64,000 nucleotides of DNA, from contig NW_004624854.1 in NCBI RefSeq assembly GCF_000247695.1, positions 3,634,939 through 3,698,938 of the forward strand, given 5' to 3'. Below the pieces are notes generated by a model. The model was not told the origin of the DNA. It saw only the letters and a program-made list of their open reading frames with translations, and ran no database searches. Source of the stretch: Heterocephalus glaber (taxonomy: Eukaryota; Chordata; Mammalia; Rodentia; Bathyergidae). A program made the translations under genes and the position numbers. Within the stretch, counting starts at the first letter, position 1, and every line of letters begins with the position of its first letter. This document shows, piece after piece, positions 34,926 to 47,700 of this stretch.

Positions 34926-35394
34926 ATATCTGTATCAATCATGAAGAAAGCTGCTCACGGGTGTCAAATGTAATGGACCAAATGTGAGGATCGGGCCAGG
35001 AGACAGTCAGGGAGGTCTCAGGGCACTTGTGGATAGGCTGCCAGTGTATGAGCACACATAGAAGTTTTGAACAGTACAAGATCAACAGACCACTGACATC
35101 ACGTTTAAAGCATCTCCAAATTGTGTTTTAGAGGGAAAGAACTACGAGGAAAACCCACACTTGGCTCTCCCTAAACTGCTACCTGCACATAGATTGCAGA
35201 ACAGAAACACGACTACAACTTTCTTGTACATCTCATTGGGAAAATGTGTTCCAGAAATATCCTAAGTTTCCAAGAATGATATTCATAGCCCGTGCTACAT
35301 GGGTAATATGACATAGACACAGAATTTGTTCACAAAAACAAAATAAAATTGTGACAATTGATATTAGGAACTTGATAGGTGAGGAGACTGAAAT
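34926..35394. other. Nothing recognised
   Basis: Positions 34960-35120 are less AT-rich but match no family I know. Confidence 0.5.
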
Positions 35395-35850
35395 GATAGA
35401 AAGATAACCAACATCACTTGTAATCATGGGAAGTTAAATAAAGCAGCAATACACCACTCTATACACTCAGCTTGGGGACAAATCAAAATTTTGAAAATAA
35501 AAAAGTCAAAAAAACAATGGGTTATTGCAAATGTAGAGCAGCAGCAATTCTTACCAGCTTTGAAAAGACTGCAATTTGCAATAATAGGAAAGCTATAGAG
35601 TAAATCCAATTTCTATCATTTACTCAGTAAATTTCTCCTACATCTACATTTAGGGACAGAGATGTAGAAGATTTTGTTTCCCAAAATAGTAAACAAATTT
35701 AATATTCTACAAATCAAGAAACAATAAATGTAGCAGATACATTTAAACAATAAACAATACAAATTAGGTAAAAATGAGAATAAACAATATGTAGTTAAGT
35801 ACATGGATATAAAAACTGATGAGACCTTTGAACATAATTTTAAGCCAAAA
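35395..35850 (+). mobile_element. Old L1 ORF2 C-terminal fragment
   Basis: The block agataaccaacatcacttgt, then a 'accactctatacactcagct' / 'ggttattgcaaatgtagagc' order, is a decayed version of the conserved L1 run from 'NIISHHQGN' through the Cys-rich end. No frame remains. Confidence 0.5.
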
Positions 35851-36573
35851 TTACAGTTGTAGGAGAATATGAATAATATGAAAGCACTTATTTCAAATTT
35901 TAACAAGTGAAAAAAATACTATAATATAAGTAGTTCTGGTATCCATTTATACAATAGAAAAATCCATAGGATTAAAATTTACCAAAAGAAAGAGGTAAAA
36001 GACAGAAATAGTTTTAATTGCACTTCAGCTGGGTTGTGTATGGTCATTTTTTTATAAGTTCAAATAGGCCTAAAATATTTTACTATAATATCTTTCTATA
36101 TTTTATTATATGTCACACATTTATTTTATTTTATGGAAAAATAAAATTTTATAACAGAACAATAAGAGAATAACAATAGTTAGTACACAGTTTATCATAA
36201 TGTTAAAAGTAGTTACTCAGAGTGCAAGACATAAAATCCCTACAAATAAAAAATTAATACATCTTACATGATAACTAGAGGATAATGGAAATCTCCAAAC
36301 TAAAGAAACAATGATGGCATATGAGTAAGAAATTACTTCTCTCTTTTTTTCTCATAAAGGAGGAAAATATGTATATAGGTTAATTTTAATATGCATATGT
36401 GTATTCTTTTCAAGGAAAATATATTTGGAAATAAAGGCTAGAGATCAACAGTGTTTATTTAAAATTATTCTAAACTGAATTCTGAATCCTAGCCATGATG
36501 ATTTAAAAATAAATACTACCATAGTAACAGAGGGCTGGGACCCTTAGTTTTAAAGTTTTAACTAAATCCTCCT
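35851..36573. other. AT-rich DNA, nothing recognised
   Basis: No gene or repeat signature seen. Confidence 0.6.
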
Positions 36574-36637
36574 TGTTTGACTTAATCTACACTTGATCTT
36601 AGCCAAAAGGCAGAGAAGCGATGTTTGACTTAATCTA
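36574..36637 (-). pseudogene. U2 snRNA 5'-end retropseudogene with 16-bp TSD
   Basis: The minus strand at 36622-36590 reads as nucleotides 1 to about 33 of U2 snRNA: atcgcttctctgccttttgg, then ctaagatcaagtg. There is one substitution, at the C-G-G of 'CTCGGCC'. Perfect direct repeats tgtttgacttaatcta flank it at 36574-36589 and 36622-36637. There is no poly(A). It contains the U2 5' end but lacks the branch-point-recognition region, Sm site and later stems, so it is inert. It fits the known class of 3'-truncated snRNA pseudogenes made from self-primed cDNA. Confidence 0.93.
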
Positions 36638-38989
36638 AATAAAAGACAAGTATCTTTGATCTTCAAAATCTTTCCTGAGTTTTTCAGTTGAAATTTCAAT
36701 GATGAAAGCAAAGCTTAAATAAAGGTGTGTTTTTAAGCTCCGTGGTTCAAATTTAATCTTGCAAAGCTTGCCTGTATCTGTGATGAAACATACCAGATGT
36801 GCTTTAGCAGTTCTTTATGTGAATTAGGAGGATGTGTAGAAGAAATGATAAGATCTTAAAATGTTTTTCTTTAAATTGTGATTAAAAATTTAGGTTAGCC
36901 ATGACTTACAACATGTATCTAGATATTTAATATCATCAGAACTTCAGGGCATAGTCTTATATTTTCTAATCCAATATTGATGACAATGTTTCATGGCTTG
37001 CATTTGTAAGAGATTAATGTTTATGCATTCTTAAGGTCTTTTCTTTTTAATGATTTTTTTTTTTACAATTAGTCTGCTGAAGCACAATATGTCAACTTTA
37101 CAATTTTTTTATACACATGGAACTAGCTCGCAAGGTCAAAAAGTACACTATAAAAATAAATTCTTTCTGATTGAAAAATAAATGCCCTAAATGTACTGTA
37201 TCCGTTTATCTCCATTTTTATCTGCTCTCTTAAATTTCTTCTTATGGTCATCAAAAGAATTTGTTTCCCCTCTTCTGGGAAAGTAATTTTTATAATAATA
37301 AGCATTCAGAGAGACTTCTATGGATATCTAGTTTTAAGGAGGGAAAGGAAGACAGGGGAGATTTCAAAATCCTCTGAAGTACAGCGAGCAGAAGCTGACC
37401 ACGAGTGAATTCACTAACTTACACAGGGGCTAATTTCAATGGAAGTCTACATAGTGGCCAGTTTTCAATTTACATTTATTTGGCTAAATTTGTTAAAGAG
37501 ATATAACCTTTGAAGTCCATTAGAAAACTTGTAAGACTTATTTTCCAGAAAACTGCCTCCATCCTAATAATATGGTTAATTTATTTCTCATGCAAACTTC
37601 AAAATTTAGAATGCAAAGATTCATTTTAACCTGATTTGTTCCTTTTAATGATAATAAAAGTCTTAATTTTCACTTTTTGTTTGCAGGCACTTGGCTTCAT
37701 ATTCATTAACAAGTGTTTAAACTCTGTTGAACTACACACAAAAAGATGTAATAGTGGGCACAGGACATGTGAGTTTGTTCAAATACTTACTTGCAATTCT
37801 AAAGCCGCAAAAATTATAACAGTGCAGTTCTATATACTCACAATGTTTAGTTTTATGCATAATTTACCTTTATTTACACTCTTGGAAATGAAGTTAAAAG
37901 TGACAAAAGGAAACTATGTAATGATATGTTAGAATTCTGTCAGATGTAACATGGGACAATGTAAAGGGATAATTTTACTTTTTAATTATATCAGTCTATT
38001 TTAATTACTAATAAGAAATAATCATATAGTCCATGGTAAAATTAAAATCAGTCAAAATGAAATATATTTAAAGCACACATATCCCAATAAAGGAATTCTA
38101 TATATTTGGTCCCATTTATCTAGGTGCATTTTGGGTAGATAAAACATTGAATACATTTTAATTTTTTCTTCATAATTCTTTAAATTTATAGCCATTTCCA
38201 AGTATTTATTAGACTTCTTTATAAAAATCAGTTGAGAAAAAGAACATCATTCCTGATCAATTTTCCCACATGTCCTTCTTGTAAACAGCCATTAGGAAAC
38301 TGGAATGGAGTTTGTCATATTTAATGGACAATTTTTAAAATGTTTCTCCAAACTGATATTATCAGAAGATAAAAGTTTTAATAATTTGATGAACTACACA
38401 TTTTCTCTTGAGCTGATTAATTCAAAACTAAAGAAAATCTCATTGAAAAAATGGTTAATTGAACTTATTAAAACTAAATAATTAAATCAATAGTCTTTGA
38501 AATTTCTTTACAAAATTCTGACTCTTGTTCATCCATTACAAGAGGAATAAATGTTTCTTTGTTCCTGATTCTTCAAATAATTAGATAAATTAATGTAATT
38601 CATAAAAATATGCTGTTAATGGAATTTATCATGATCTATTTAAGTTTATATTAAATAATGTAAATAATATTCATTATAAGAATGTTGAAAATATTATAGG
38701 TGAAAATTGGGAAACTGGTAGTCATGTAATTTTAATATAAACTTTATGATATTTTGAAAATATATTGCATCTTATAATAGCTATAACTAGCTTTACTAAT
38801 GTATAAATATATAATTACATAGACTGAATACACAGATAAATATATTTAGTTGTTTTTCTTGTATTTATCTTTTAAAATAGTATTTTAGTTTACAGTTATG
38901 CTATGCCCATCATCCAAGTTTTCATGTCAATAATTGTATCTTGTTTTGCTCATGTATATACTATATTTTTCAATATTACCTTTCCACAT
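36638..38989. other. Repeat-poor AT-rich DNA
   Basis: The longest stretch free of recognised repeats. A good acceptor consensus (tttttgtttgcag) at about 37675-37687 is followed, 81 bases later, by a donor-like acatgtgagt near 37766. The interval is open in one frame but matches nothing I recognise. It is otherwise featureless. Confidence 0.45.
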
Positions 38990-39329
38990 ACAGAATTTTT
39001 AAATTTTTTATTGGTAAGTATTTGTGATTCATGGTAACTATGTTCATGTTGAGGAGTTTGTACATATTCATATCACATCTTGATCAATTTTACTTCTTCC
39101 ATACCTAGTCCCCTACCATCTGTTTCCAGTTCCTATCCATCTCCACTGAGTTTATTTCCCCATTTCTCTCTCCTGCTCTCTCTCTCTCTCTGCTCTTTAA
39201 ATTACTTATACTTTGAATCTTTTATATTACACAAACCATGTGATATTTATCCTTCTGCATCTGATTTTTTCACTATTATTGCTCCCAAATCTATTCATTT
39301 TCCTACAAATGACTCAAATTTGTCCTTCC

Positions 39330-42300
39330 TTATGGATAAATAGTACCCCACTGTGTATATATACCACATTTTCTTTATCCATTCATGTGTTGATGTGCAC
39401 TTCCATGGTTTAGCTATTGTGAATCATGCTGCTATAAACGTGAGTGTGTATGTATCACTATAATATGATGTCTTTAACCCTTTGGGGAAGGTACCCAGGG
39501 GAAGTTTGCTGGGTCAAATGGAATTTCTATTTTTAGTTTGTTGAGGAATCTTCATAACAATTTCCATATTGGTTTTATTAGTCTACATTCTAGGCCAAAA
39601 TGCAGAAAGTTTCCATTTCCCATACAACCACCCCAGCATTGATTGTTTGTGGAATACTTGATAGCTATTTTTCCTGGAAAAAAGTGAAATCTCAGTGTTT
39701 TAATTTGCATTTTTCTACTGGAGAAAGATGCTGCACATTTTTCATGTATTTATTTATTGGCTGTACTTCTTCTGAGAAGTACCCTATTCATTCCCCTTAT
39801 TCATTTTCTGATTGGGTTTTCTATTATTAGGAGTCCAATATTTTGAGTTCTATGTATAGTCTTGATATTAATTCTCTGTCCAATTCAGAGCTGATAAAAT
39901 TTTTTCACATTCTCTAGGTTGTTTCTTAACTACCTTGGTTGTTTTCTTTTTTGTACAGAAGTTTGTTTTTTTTTAATTTGATATTATCCCATTTGCCAGT
40001 GTTTAGCACTATGTCTTATTCAATTGGTGTTCTGTTTAGTAAGTCTTTCCCTATGATTATGTCTTCCAGAGTTTTACTAATTAATTCTTGCAGCAGATTA
40101 AGGGTTTCTGTTTTTGTATCTAGGTCTATGTCCTATTTTCTGTGACTTTAGTGCAGGATAGGAGATATGGATAGCCAGTTTTGCAGCATCATGTGTTAAA
40201 TAGTCTATTTTTCCTATGGTGTATATTTTTGGCCAATGGCTCAAAATTCAGATGGATAAAGGTACTTGAGTGTGTTTCTCCAAACACTATTCCAGTGTAT
40301 TCATCAAAACATTTCTGTGAAAAAATTATGCTGTTTTATGAATGTAGGTTTTAGTACAACTTGAATTCTGAGACTGCAATTTCTCATGCTTTGATTTTAT
40401 TACTCCAGACTGCTTTGGTTTCCTGGGTCTTTCCTGGTTCCATATAAATTTTAGAATTCTTCTATAGTTCTGTGAAAAATACTGACACCATTTTGATTGG
40501 AATTGCATTACATCTATACATAAGTTTTTGCAACGTAGCCATTTTGATAATACTGGTTCTATCAAGAGAGGGGATGTATTTCAATTTTTTAATATTATCT
40601 TCAGGGCCAGGGATTTAGCTCAGTGGTTTCACCACCTGCTGCACAAGCACAAAGACCCGAGTTCAATCCCTGGTTCCCAAAAATAAAATTATCTTCAATC
40701 TTTTTTTTTCCAGATCAATATAGATTTTATTGTAGAGATCTTTCACTTCTTTACTTAGGTTCTTATGTATTTAAGCTTTTGGAAGCTATTATAAAAGAAG
40801 TAGTTTTCCTGATTTCTTTCTTGGTGGCTTCATATTTTGTATATAGGAATGCTGTTGAGTTTTGTGTCTATTTTATAACCTGTCACTTTGCTAAACTTTT
40901 CATTAGTTCTAATTGTCTTCTGGTGAAGTTTCTTTGATCTTCCATGTAAAGGATTATGTTATAAGCAAATAAGGGTAATTTAACCTCTTTCTTTCCTATT
41001 CTACTCCCTTTTATTTCTTTCTCTCGCCTGATTGCTCTGACTAAAGTTATGAGTACTATATGGAATTGGAGTGGTGAGAGGAAACTTTCAGTTTTCCTCA
41101 TTTAGTGTGACATCTGCAGTGGGTTTGTCAGCAATCGTTGGATCACTTTAAGGTAAGGTCCTTCTATAGCTATTTTTTATCAATGTTCTTTTTATAATGC
41201 ATGGCTATTAGGTTGTGCCAAAGACTTTCCTGCCTACATTGAGAGGATAATGCCATTTTTATCCTTATTTCTGCTTATGTACTATATCACACTACTGATA
41301 CATGTTCCTTGAGCCATTTCAACATCTCAACAAAGACAACTTGGTAATGATATTATCTTTCTAAGGGTTTGTTGTATTTTGTTTGCAAGTATTTTGGAGA
41401 GGGTTTTTGAACCTGTATTCATTATGGAAATTGGCTTGTAGTTGCCTTTTCTTTTTTCTTTGGATTGAGTCTTTGTTTGGTTTTGCTATTGAAATAATGC
41501 TTACTTAAAGGAAAGAGTTTTATATTATTCTTTCTCTATCAATTTCATGGAAGAACTTGAACAGTATTGGTTTTCGTGGTACATCCTTGAAATTCTAGTA
41601 AAATTCAGCTGTAAACTCTTTTCTTAGTTGGTAGAATTTTTATTACTACCTCTATTTTACTGTCTGGTATTAATATGTTCAGGGTTTTTATATCTTCTTG
41701 GTTCAGTTTTAGTAATCTATATGTCTAGGTACTTATCCATTTTTCTAAATTGTCCAACTTATTAGAAAGTTAGTTCTCAAATTACTTTTCTATAATCCCC
41801 TAGAATTCAGTAGTTTCTATTGTGATGATGTCTTTTTTGTTTCTAATTTCATTGACATGGGTCTTTTCCTTCCATCCTTTGATAAGCTTGGCTAAGGATT
41901 TGTCAATTGTTTATCCTTTCAAAGACCTATCTCTTGGATTCATTGATCTGTTTGTTGTGTTTTTAGTTTCAATTTCATTTATTTCCACTCTGATCTTTAT
42001 CATTTTTTCTACAAGTTTTTTTTTTTTTATTTGTATTGGTTTGTTTTTTCTACTTATTTGAGGTACATCATTAGATTATTCACTTGGGATCACTAATTTT
42101 TTTTTTTTCCCTGAATGGGTATCATAGCTAAAATCTTCTCTTTTAGAATTGCTTTCATTGTGTCCCATAGATTTTGGCATTTGGTTGTAGAAACATTTTA
42201 ATTTCTTCACTGATTTCATCTGTCCATTGATTATTCAAGAGTATATTGTTTAATCTTGATGTGTTTATGTAGTTGCTGTAGTTTCTTTTGCAATTGATTT

Positions 42301-42990
42301 CTAGTTTCATTATGTTATCATCTGACAGTATGCAAGCAATCATTTAAATTGCTTTGTTTTTATTTAAGCATGTTTTATGACCTAAGATGTCCATTTTGGA
42401 GAAAGTTCATGTGAATTATGTTGTTAATGGATGAAACACTGTGTAGTTATTTGTAATTCCATTTGCTAATGGTGTGGTTCAACTCTCATATTCCTTTGTT
42501 TTTTGTTTTATTTTGTTTTGTATTTTTATCTACCTGACTTGTACACCTATGAGAGCAGGGTCCTGAATTCCCACACTATAACTGTGTTGTTTATCTGACC
42601 TTTTGTGTACAGTCGTGTTTGTTTTATGAAATGCCATGTACTGGCATCTGGTGGATATACCTTTACAGATATTATCACTTCCTGTTGAATTGATCTCTAT
42701 GTGAGGATAGTATGACCTTTGTTTTCTCTTCTGATCAATTTTGGCTTGAAATCTTCTTTGCCTGAAAATAGGACAGCTACTTCTTTTTATTGACCTACTG
42801 TGAGAATGTGATTTTCAATTTTGTGACATCAATCTATGTGAATTTTTTGTGGATGAGGTGTGTCTCTTGTAGTTGTGTTTTCTTTATATAGTCTACCAAT
42901 TTTTGTCTTTTGATTGGACTGTTAAGGGCATTTATAACAAGCGATAATACTGAAAGGCATTTACTGAATCCTGCCATTGCATTATTTTCA
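39330..42990 (-). pseudogene. LINE-1 ORF2 relic
   Basis: Pieces of the endonuclease-RT protein. At 42155-42343, MIACILSDDNIMKLEINCKR holds the endonuclease motif with the catalytic His replaced (canonical 'SDHSA'). At 40883-41101, FLSPLQFHIVLITLVRAIRR is followed by LFAYNIILYMED, where the RT 'FADD' has become FAYN, so both catalytic Asp are gone. The N-terminal endonuclease is recognisable only at DNA level near 42700-42960. It is non-functional. Confidence 0.85.
40594..40697 (+). mobile_element. ID SINE with 10-bp TSD
   Basis: The block gggccagggatttagctcag, the middle caccacctgctgcacaagca, the B box gagttcaatccctggt and an A-rich tail. Direct repeats attatcttca lie at 40594-40603 and 40688-40697. 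It is inserted in the older L1 and so post-dates it. Confidence 0.95.
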
Positions 42991-43010
42991 CTGATTCCAG
43001 AAATTCTCCA

Positions 43011-43368
43011 CTAACATTTTAGTCAGAATGCTAGTTTTAAATGTAATTCAGTTTTTATAGACATTTTAGAGAAATTTAGAAAAAAAATCCTATTAAATAA
43101 AAGAATAATTTATAGCATGATATTGTTTATATGTAAGTTTTTGTTTTCTCTAGCTTCATGATATGAAAGTTTAAGGACTACTTCTCAGCCTACTTTGAGT
43201 TCGTTTAAAGCTCCAAATTTTGCTCAAAAAGCAACATTTTAGCTAAATATTACAATTTTTAATCTCATATATTGTATTATTAGTTGGCTTTATGTTTTTC
43301 TCAACTACAGTATGATTTCCCTAATGATGGCTGGATTAAAGTCAGTGTTGTTGTTATTATTGAGTGTT
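43011..43368. other. AT-rich DNA, nothing recognised
   Basis: No signature beyond the L1 end. Confidence 0.55.
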
Positions 43369-43469
43369 TATTTATCTTTTTTTTTTGTACGGGGGATCGA
43401 ACTCCGGTCCTTGCGCTTTCACAGCAGGCAGTGAAACCCACTGAGCTAAATCCCCGGTCCTATTTATCT
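43369..43469 (-). mobile_element. ID SINE with 9-bp TSD
   Basis: Minus-strand ID: the plus strand shows poly-T, tacgggggatcgaactccgg and cccactgagctaaatccccg. Direct repeats tatttatct lie at 43369-43377 and 43461-43469. Confidence 0.93.
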
Positions 43470-45773
43470 CTATTTAAAAGTTTTCAAGAGACAACTAATC
43501 ACAGTTGGAGTTTTAATTAACTTTTATATCCTTTAAATGGAAGTGTTTGTGTTTTACATTTTATATAATCATTAATAAACCTGGAATCATAGCTACCTCA
43601 CTGTTATCTTTTGAATTTTATCCCTCTGTTCTGGTTCTGTTCTGTTTGTGTTTGTTTTAAAAAAACATTTCTGTTTTCACATGTTTCATCTATTTACTTG
43701 TATCACCTCTTTTAAGTATTTCAGTGACTAGCCTAGATATTAAAACATGCACTCTCAGTTCACTTGGATAATACCTTTAATACTTTACCACTTCTGATAT
43801 AACATAAAAATCTTTCCCCTGTAGTGTCCAATTCCATCTCTCTTACCTTTTGTACCACTTACACTATGTATCTTACTTTTGACATGCAGATCTCGTAAGA
43901 CCTTGCTACTGTTATTGTTCTTGCAAATAGTAAATATTCATTGATATCTATGGAAGTGTTTACAATTTCTGGTATGCTTCACTTCTCACAATTTAAACTT
44001 TTACTTTTCTCTTGGATAATGAATTTTCTGCTCTTTGTAGTTTGTCATATGTATGAAAACACTGATACTGTTATATGGAATGTTTTAAATATATGACATT
44101 TGGTTACTTACATATATTTATTTCCTATTGGAAATTAAATATTTTCTTCTATATTTTTCTGATATTCTTAAGAAAATTAATGATAGAATTTTTGAAGTCC
44201 TTTTCTTCTGTCAGTAATATTTTTCCAGGTAGATTTCTACATTATTTTTTCTTGGTTATTAGCCACCTTTTCCTACTATTTTACATATTAAGGACATTAT
44301 AGTTGTTTATACTATGTGGGCTCCCGTTAATGTAGTCCTCTGAACATTACTACTCTTTTCTTACTGGCAACCAGTTAATATAATAATTAATTATATTTAG
44401 TGGCGCTACAAACTTTGCCTATTGTAAATTTGCTTTTACTGGTGGAATTTTCAATGTGTAATCTCAGGTTCACTCTGTACTCTCTGACGTCTACCCTAGA
44501 ATAAGCTCAGGGAAGCTTTTACATTCATTATTGGGCTCTCCTTTCTAACACCTTCCTTCTCAAAGTTCTAGCTGCTTTGCAGGCTTGAGCTCTGATTCTT
44601 ACCTTCTTTCTCCAATAAAACGATCATCTCCCACAAGTGCTGTCCTTAACCAATACTGTTTTTAAAACACTTTGAAAGGGAAAAGTTAAGCAAACTTATA
44701 TATTAAAATTGTTTCTCTTCTTTGGCTACTCTCAAATAATGCAAACCAAACTTTAACATAATTTGACTTGATTTCATAGATTTTTTTTTAGGAACAGAGT
44801 TTATAAATTCACAGCAACCTTGATTAGACTATCTATTTAAGTATTAAACTTTTTCAAATGCCATTTTTGTTTCTATAGAAACAGTTATATGAATTTATTC
44901 TTTCATTCTACTCAAGTGATGACATGCATGTACTAATTTTTTTATGAAAATCTACCTTTCACTTCTGAAACAAACTCAGCTTGATTAAAATGCATTATTC
45001 TCTTAATATATTATTGTATTTATTCAGGCTTGCACCTCTACTGGATGAGATTTAGATTAGTAATTTTCATTCCCAATTTTTTCTGTTAAAGTTATGCTTT
45101 CATGAAACAGTTAAGAAGATATCTTCTCTTTCTTTCATTTTTTGAAGAATTTGTCACAGATCAATATTCCTTGGTCTTTATTATTTTTCTTTTTTTTATA
45201 TTTTACAAATGAGGCATCTGTTCTTAGAGATTTCTTAAAAGGAAAACCATTGATCCAATATCTTTAGTACACATGCTATAATTTAGATCTCTCTCCTATC
45301 ATTTTGTCTTTTGTGATCACGTGCCTTCTCTATTCATTTAATTTTCAATTATTTGTTGAATAAATTAATTTATAATGTTCTGGTATTAAATTTAGGCATT
45401 TAACCTATAATGATGACTCCTTTGCTATTGTTAGTATTAAGAAATTTAATATTTTATCACACATTCTATTATTGTATATAAATGAGATTTTTACGTATTA
45501 TTTGTTTACCATATTTCTAGCATAATATCAGTGTTTGTATATATTTGTTTTGAAATTGATTTTTATTTTTGTCATTGATTTTTCAGTCTTTTGTATGCTC
45601 ATGTAGGTACTTAAAGATCTAAATTTTAACACCAGCCAACACTTATGAATAGATTTGACATTTGCTGTACTTAAGAAATAATTTTATCTAATTGGTTATC
45701 AAGCAATAAGTCTATAAGACAGAGAAAATAATGAGACAAGAGCTATTGTTATCTTAGCTTACTGATTTAAGAG
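43470..45773. other. AT-rich DNA, nothing recognised
   Basis: Long T-rich stretch. Some parts may be decayed L1, but I cannot place any block with confidence. No gene is seen. Confidence 0.5.
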
Positions 45774-45886
45774 AATTTCATGGGCCAGGGATTTAGCTCA
45801 GTGGCGCCACACTTGCCTCCCAAGCGCAAGGTCCTGAGTTTGAATCCCCCATACCAAAAAGAAAAAATAATAATAATAATAATTTC
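45774..45886 (+). mobile_element. ID SINE (variant middle)
   Basis: The block gggccagggatttagctcag, then the middle gccacacttgcctcccaagc, then gtcctgagtttgaatccccc and a tail expanded to (TAA)n at 45867-45880. Short direct repeats aatttc lie at 45774-45779 and 45881-45886. It is closest to the ID at 909 and distinct from the 'cgcctgctgcacaag' subfamily. Confidence 0.9.
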
Positions 45887-46369
45887 TTGACTTCAGCACA
45901 GTAGACAGGGACCTGGGAGGAATCTAGAGCAACACTTACCTCCCTGTGTATCCTGTAGATTACTGCTCACTGTATATATGGGATGAAATCCCCAGAACTG
46001 TAGGATGAACCACTCCAAAAAATTAAAGTTGTCAGTGTCTTGGGCACAAATTCAATCAGAAATAGGGTTGTTCTCACTAGCAAGATTGAAACAATAAATC
46101 TCTCAAGTGTGTTCTTTAAATAAAATACTCATAAAGGCCTTGACCCAGTCATGAGGGATAATTAGCTTTAGCTTAAGTGCTAATCATGTCTTAAGCCATG
46201 AATAATAAAAAAGACGTGAAAGAATAGGAGCATTTGCAACTGCCTTGATGTGCTGATTAACAAATTTCAAAAGTATGTGTAGGAAATACATGTGTCCAGC
46301 ACAAAACGGCAAAATCACACTTCTGGCATTTTATAGAATATCTAAGTATGCAGAAAATCAGAAAGATAT
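45887..46369. other. Nothing recognised
   Basis: No signature; the right end grades into old L1. Confidence 0.5.
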
Positions 46370-46790
46370 GACTGATGATGATAAGAAAAATCAATTAATT
46401 AAAAGTAACCTAGAACTGATGGGTTAGAATTCACAGATAAGGCCATTAAAATAATAACTATATTTGCATTACACATATAATGCTAGAAAAACTATGGGAT
46501 ATTTAAACAGAAATATTCAAGTATTTTTAAAATCCAACTTAAATTTCTAGAGATAGAAACAACAGAGTTTGAGACAATAACTGAAATGATTGCTGTGACT
46601 AATGAGAAATTAGGTATCTCAGGAGAAAAGATTAGTGAACTGGAAAACACAGAAACAGTAACTATCCCAACTCAAACGCAAAATAACAGAGAAGAATTAA
46701 AGGAAGAAGGAGGAGGAAAAAGGTGGAGAAAGAGGGTATAAGAGGCATGAGCAGAAAAACACAGGGTCTTTGGACAACCCCTAAGTAATA
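46370..46790 (+). mobile_element. Old L1M ORF1 5' relic
   Basis: Plus strand follows the ORF1 start region of L1MA/L1MB-age elements: cagataaggccattaaaata, then ttctagagatagaaacaaca, then caataactgaaatgattgct, then gaaaagattagtgaactgga. No long frame remains. Confidence 0.65.
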
Positions 46791-46950
46791 TAATATATAT
46801 AATAATATATGTGCATATTCATATATACATATATTTATAAATGAGCATATTCATATACACACATTTATATAACAGCTATATTTATACATGCATATTCTAT
46901 GTGTGTACGCGTATATAAGCAAACACATTTCTATATGTATATAACCATGA
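46785..46950. repeat. TA/CATA-rich low-complexity tract
   Basis: Alternating TA, CATATA and TGTGTA units at the end of the L1M relic. Confidence 0.8.
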
Positions 46951-47164
46951 ATGCATATATGAAAGAATTTTTCACTTCAGCAAGCACTCTGAGCAAAAGA
47001 AGTTCACGGGACAAAGCCACAGCACTGTGAATCTAAGCACTGAAATGAGAGCCCACTGAAGAAAGCTGGCAAATCCACAATTTCTTTCCCTACGATTTTA
47101 ATCTTTTTAAAAGCCATGTTCCTGAGAAAACAGACACAGTAGCTGAGTATTCCTGTTGCCAGCC

Positions 47165-47335
47165 TCCCTGCGCGTCAGGACCTTGGGCTTTGCTCAGCGG
47201 CGCAGTTTTCGCAGCACAGCTCGCACCACGCTGGTGGCGGCCGCATGAGTGATCAGCTGCGGTAGGCGGAGAACGGAAGAGGCGGGCGGACCATTCAGCA
47301 CCGTCCATCCGTCAGTGCAGATCGTTACCCCGCAC
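47165..47335. promoter_or_regulatory. Isolated CpG-dense patch
   Basis: About 170 bases with roughly 18-19 CpG dinucleotides and high GC (e.g. gctcagcggcgcagttttcg, gtggcggccgcatgagtgat, aagaggcgggcggaccattc) in otherwise AT-rich, CpG-poor DNA. It contains a GC-box-like gaggcgggcgg. A pyrimidine-rich stretch (tctgtctttctgtgttttct) follows at 47357-47376, as in some LTR R/U5 regions. It could be a small unmethylated regulatory island, a fragment of a recent retroviral LTR or another recent insertion. No gene is identified. Confidence 0.4.
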
Positions 47336-47379
47336 CAAAACTTGATTTCTTACTCTGTCTTTCTGTGTTTTCTCCTCAT

Positions 47380-47700
47380 CATTGTCAAAAGTATTGATCT
47401 TATGAGAAATCTGAAATAAATCCCTGGACACGGGAGGTTGAGTCTTCCCGGAAAATCTGCAACACTGCAGGGGAATTTTCTTCTGATTGAATGTGTAGCT
47501 CTCTAATAATTTTATCTGTGTCTACTGTAATGCCTATCTAATCTATAAAGTTTGTGTTTCTGTTATTTTTAGTAGTTCTAAAATTGTCATTTGAATCCTC
47601 ACTAGAATTTCCAATTCTAGGCTATTTTAATGTTAATCCGATTCATTTAAAAGATCAATCTCTGATATTTTCAAAATTTTGATAACACTATTTTTATTTT
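47380..47700 (-). mobile_element. Possible old L1M 3' UTR fragment
   Basis: The plus strand aagtttgtgtttctgttatt, then gtagttctaaaattgtcatt resembles a reversed old L1 3' UTR. Weak. Confidence 0.3.

Larger units (their letters stand above)
38990..43010 (-). mobile_element. Older 4-kb LINE-1 (5'-truncated)
   Basis: Minus-strand L1 running from a 3' UTR (about 39000-39250, containing a (CT)n at 39176-39193) through the whole ORF2 to its endonuclease start at about 42990. ORF1 is absent. Sequence decay is clearly greater than in the 2850-8101 copy. An ID SINE interrupts it at 40604-40687. Confidence 0.88.

Noticed and set aside
37636..37932. 98-codon protein-coding gene
   Set aside because: No recognisable domain; the hydrophobic AT-rich composition is expected of random frames here. 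Only the exon-like splice signals were kept as a weak finding.
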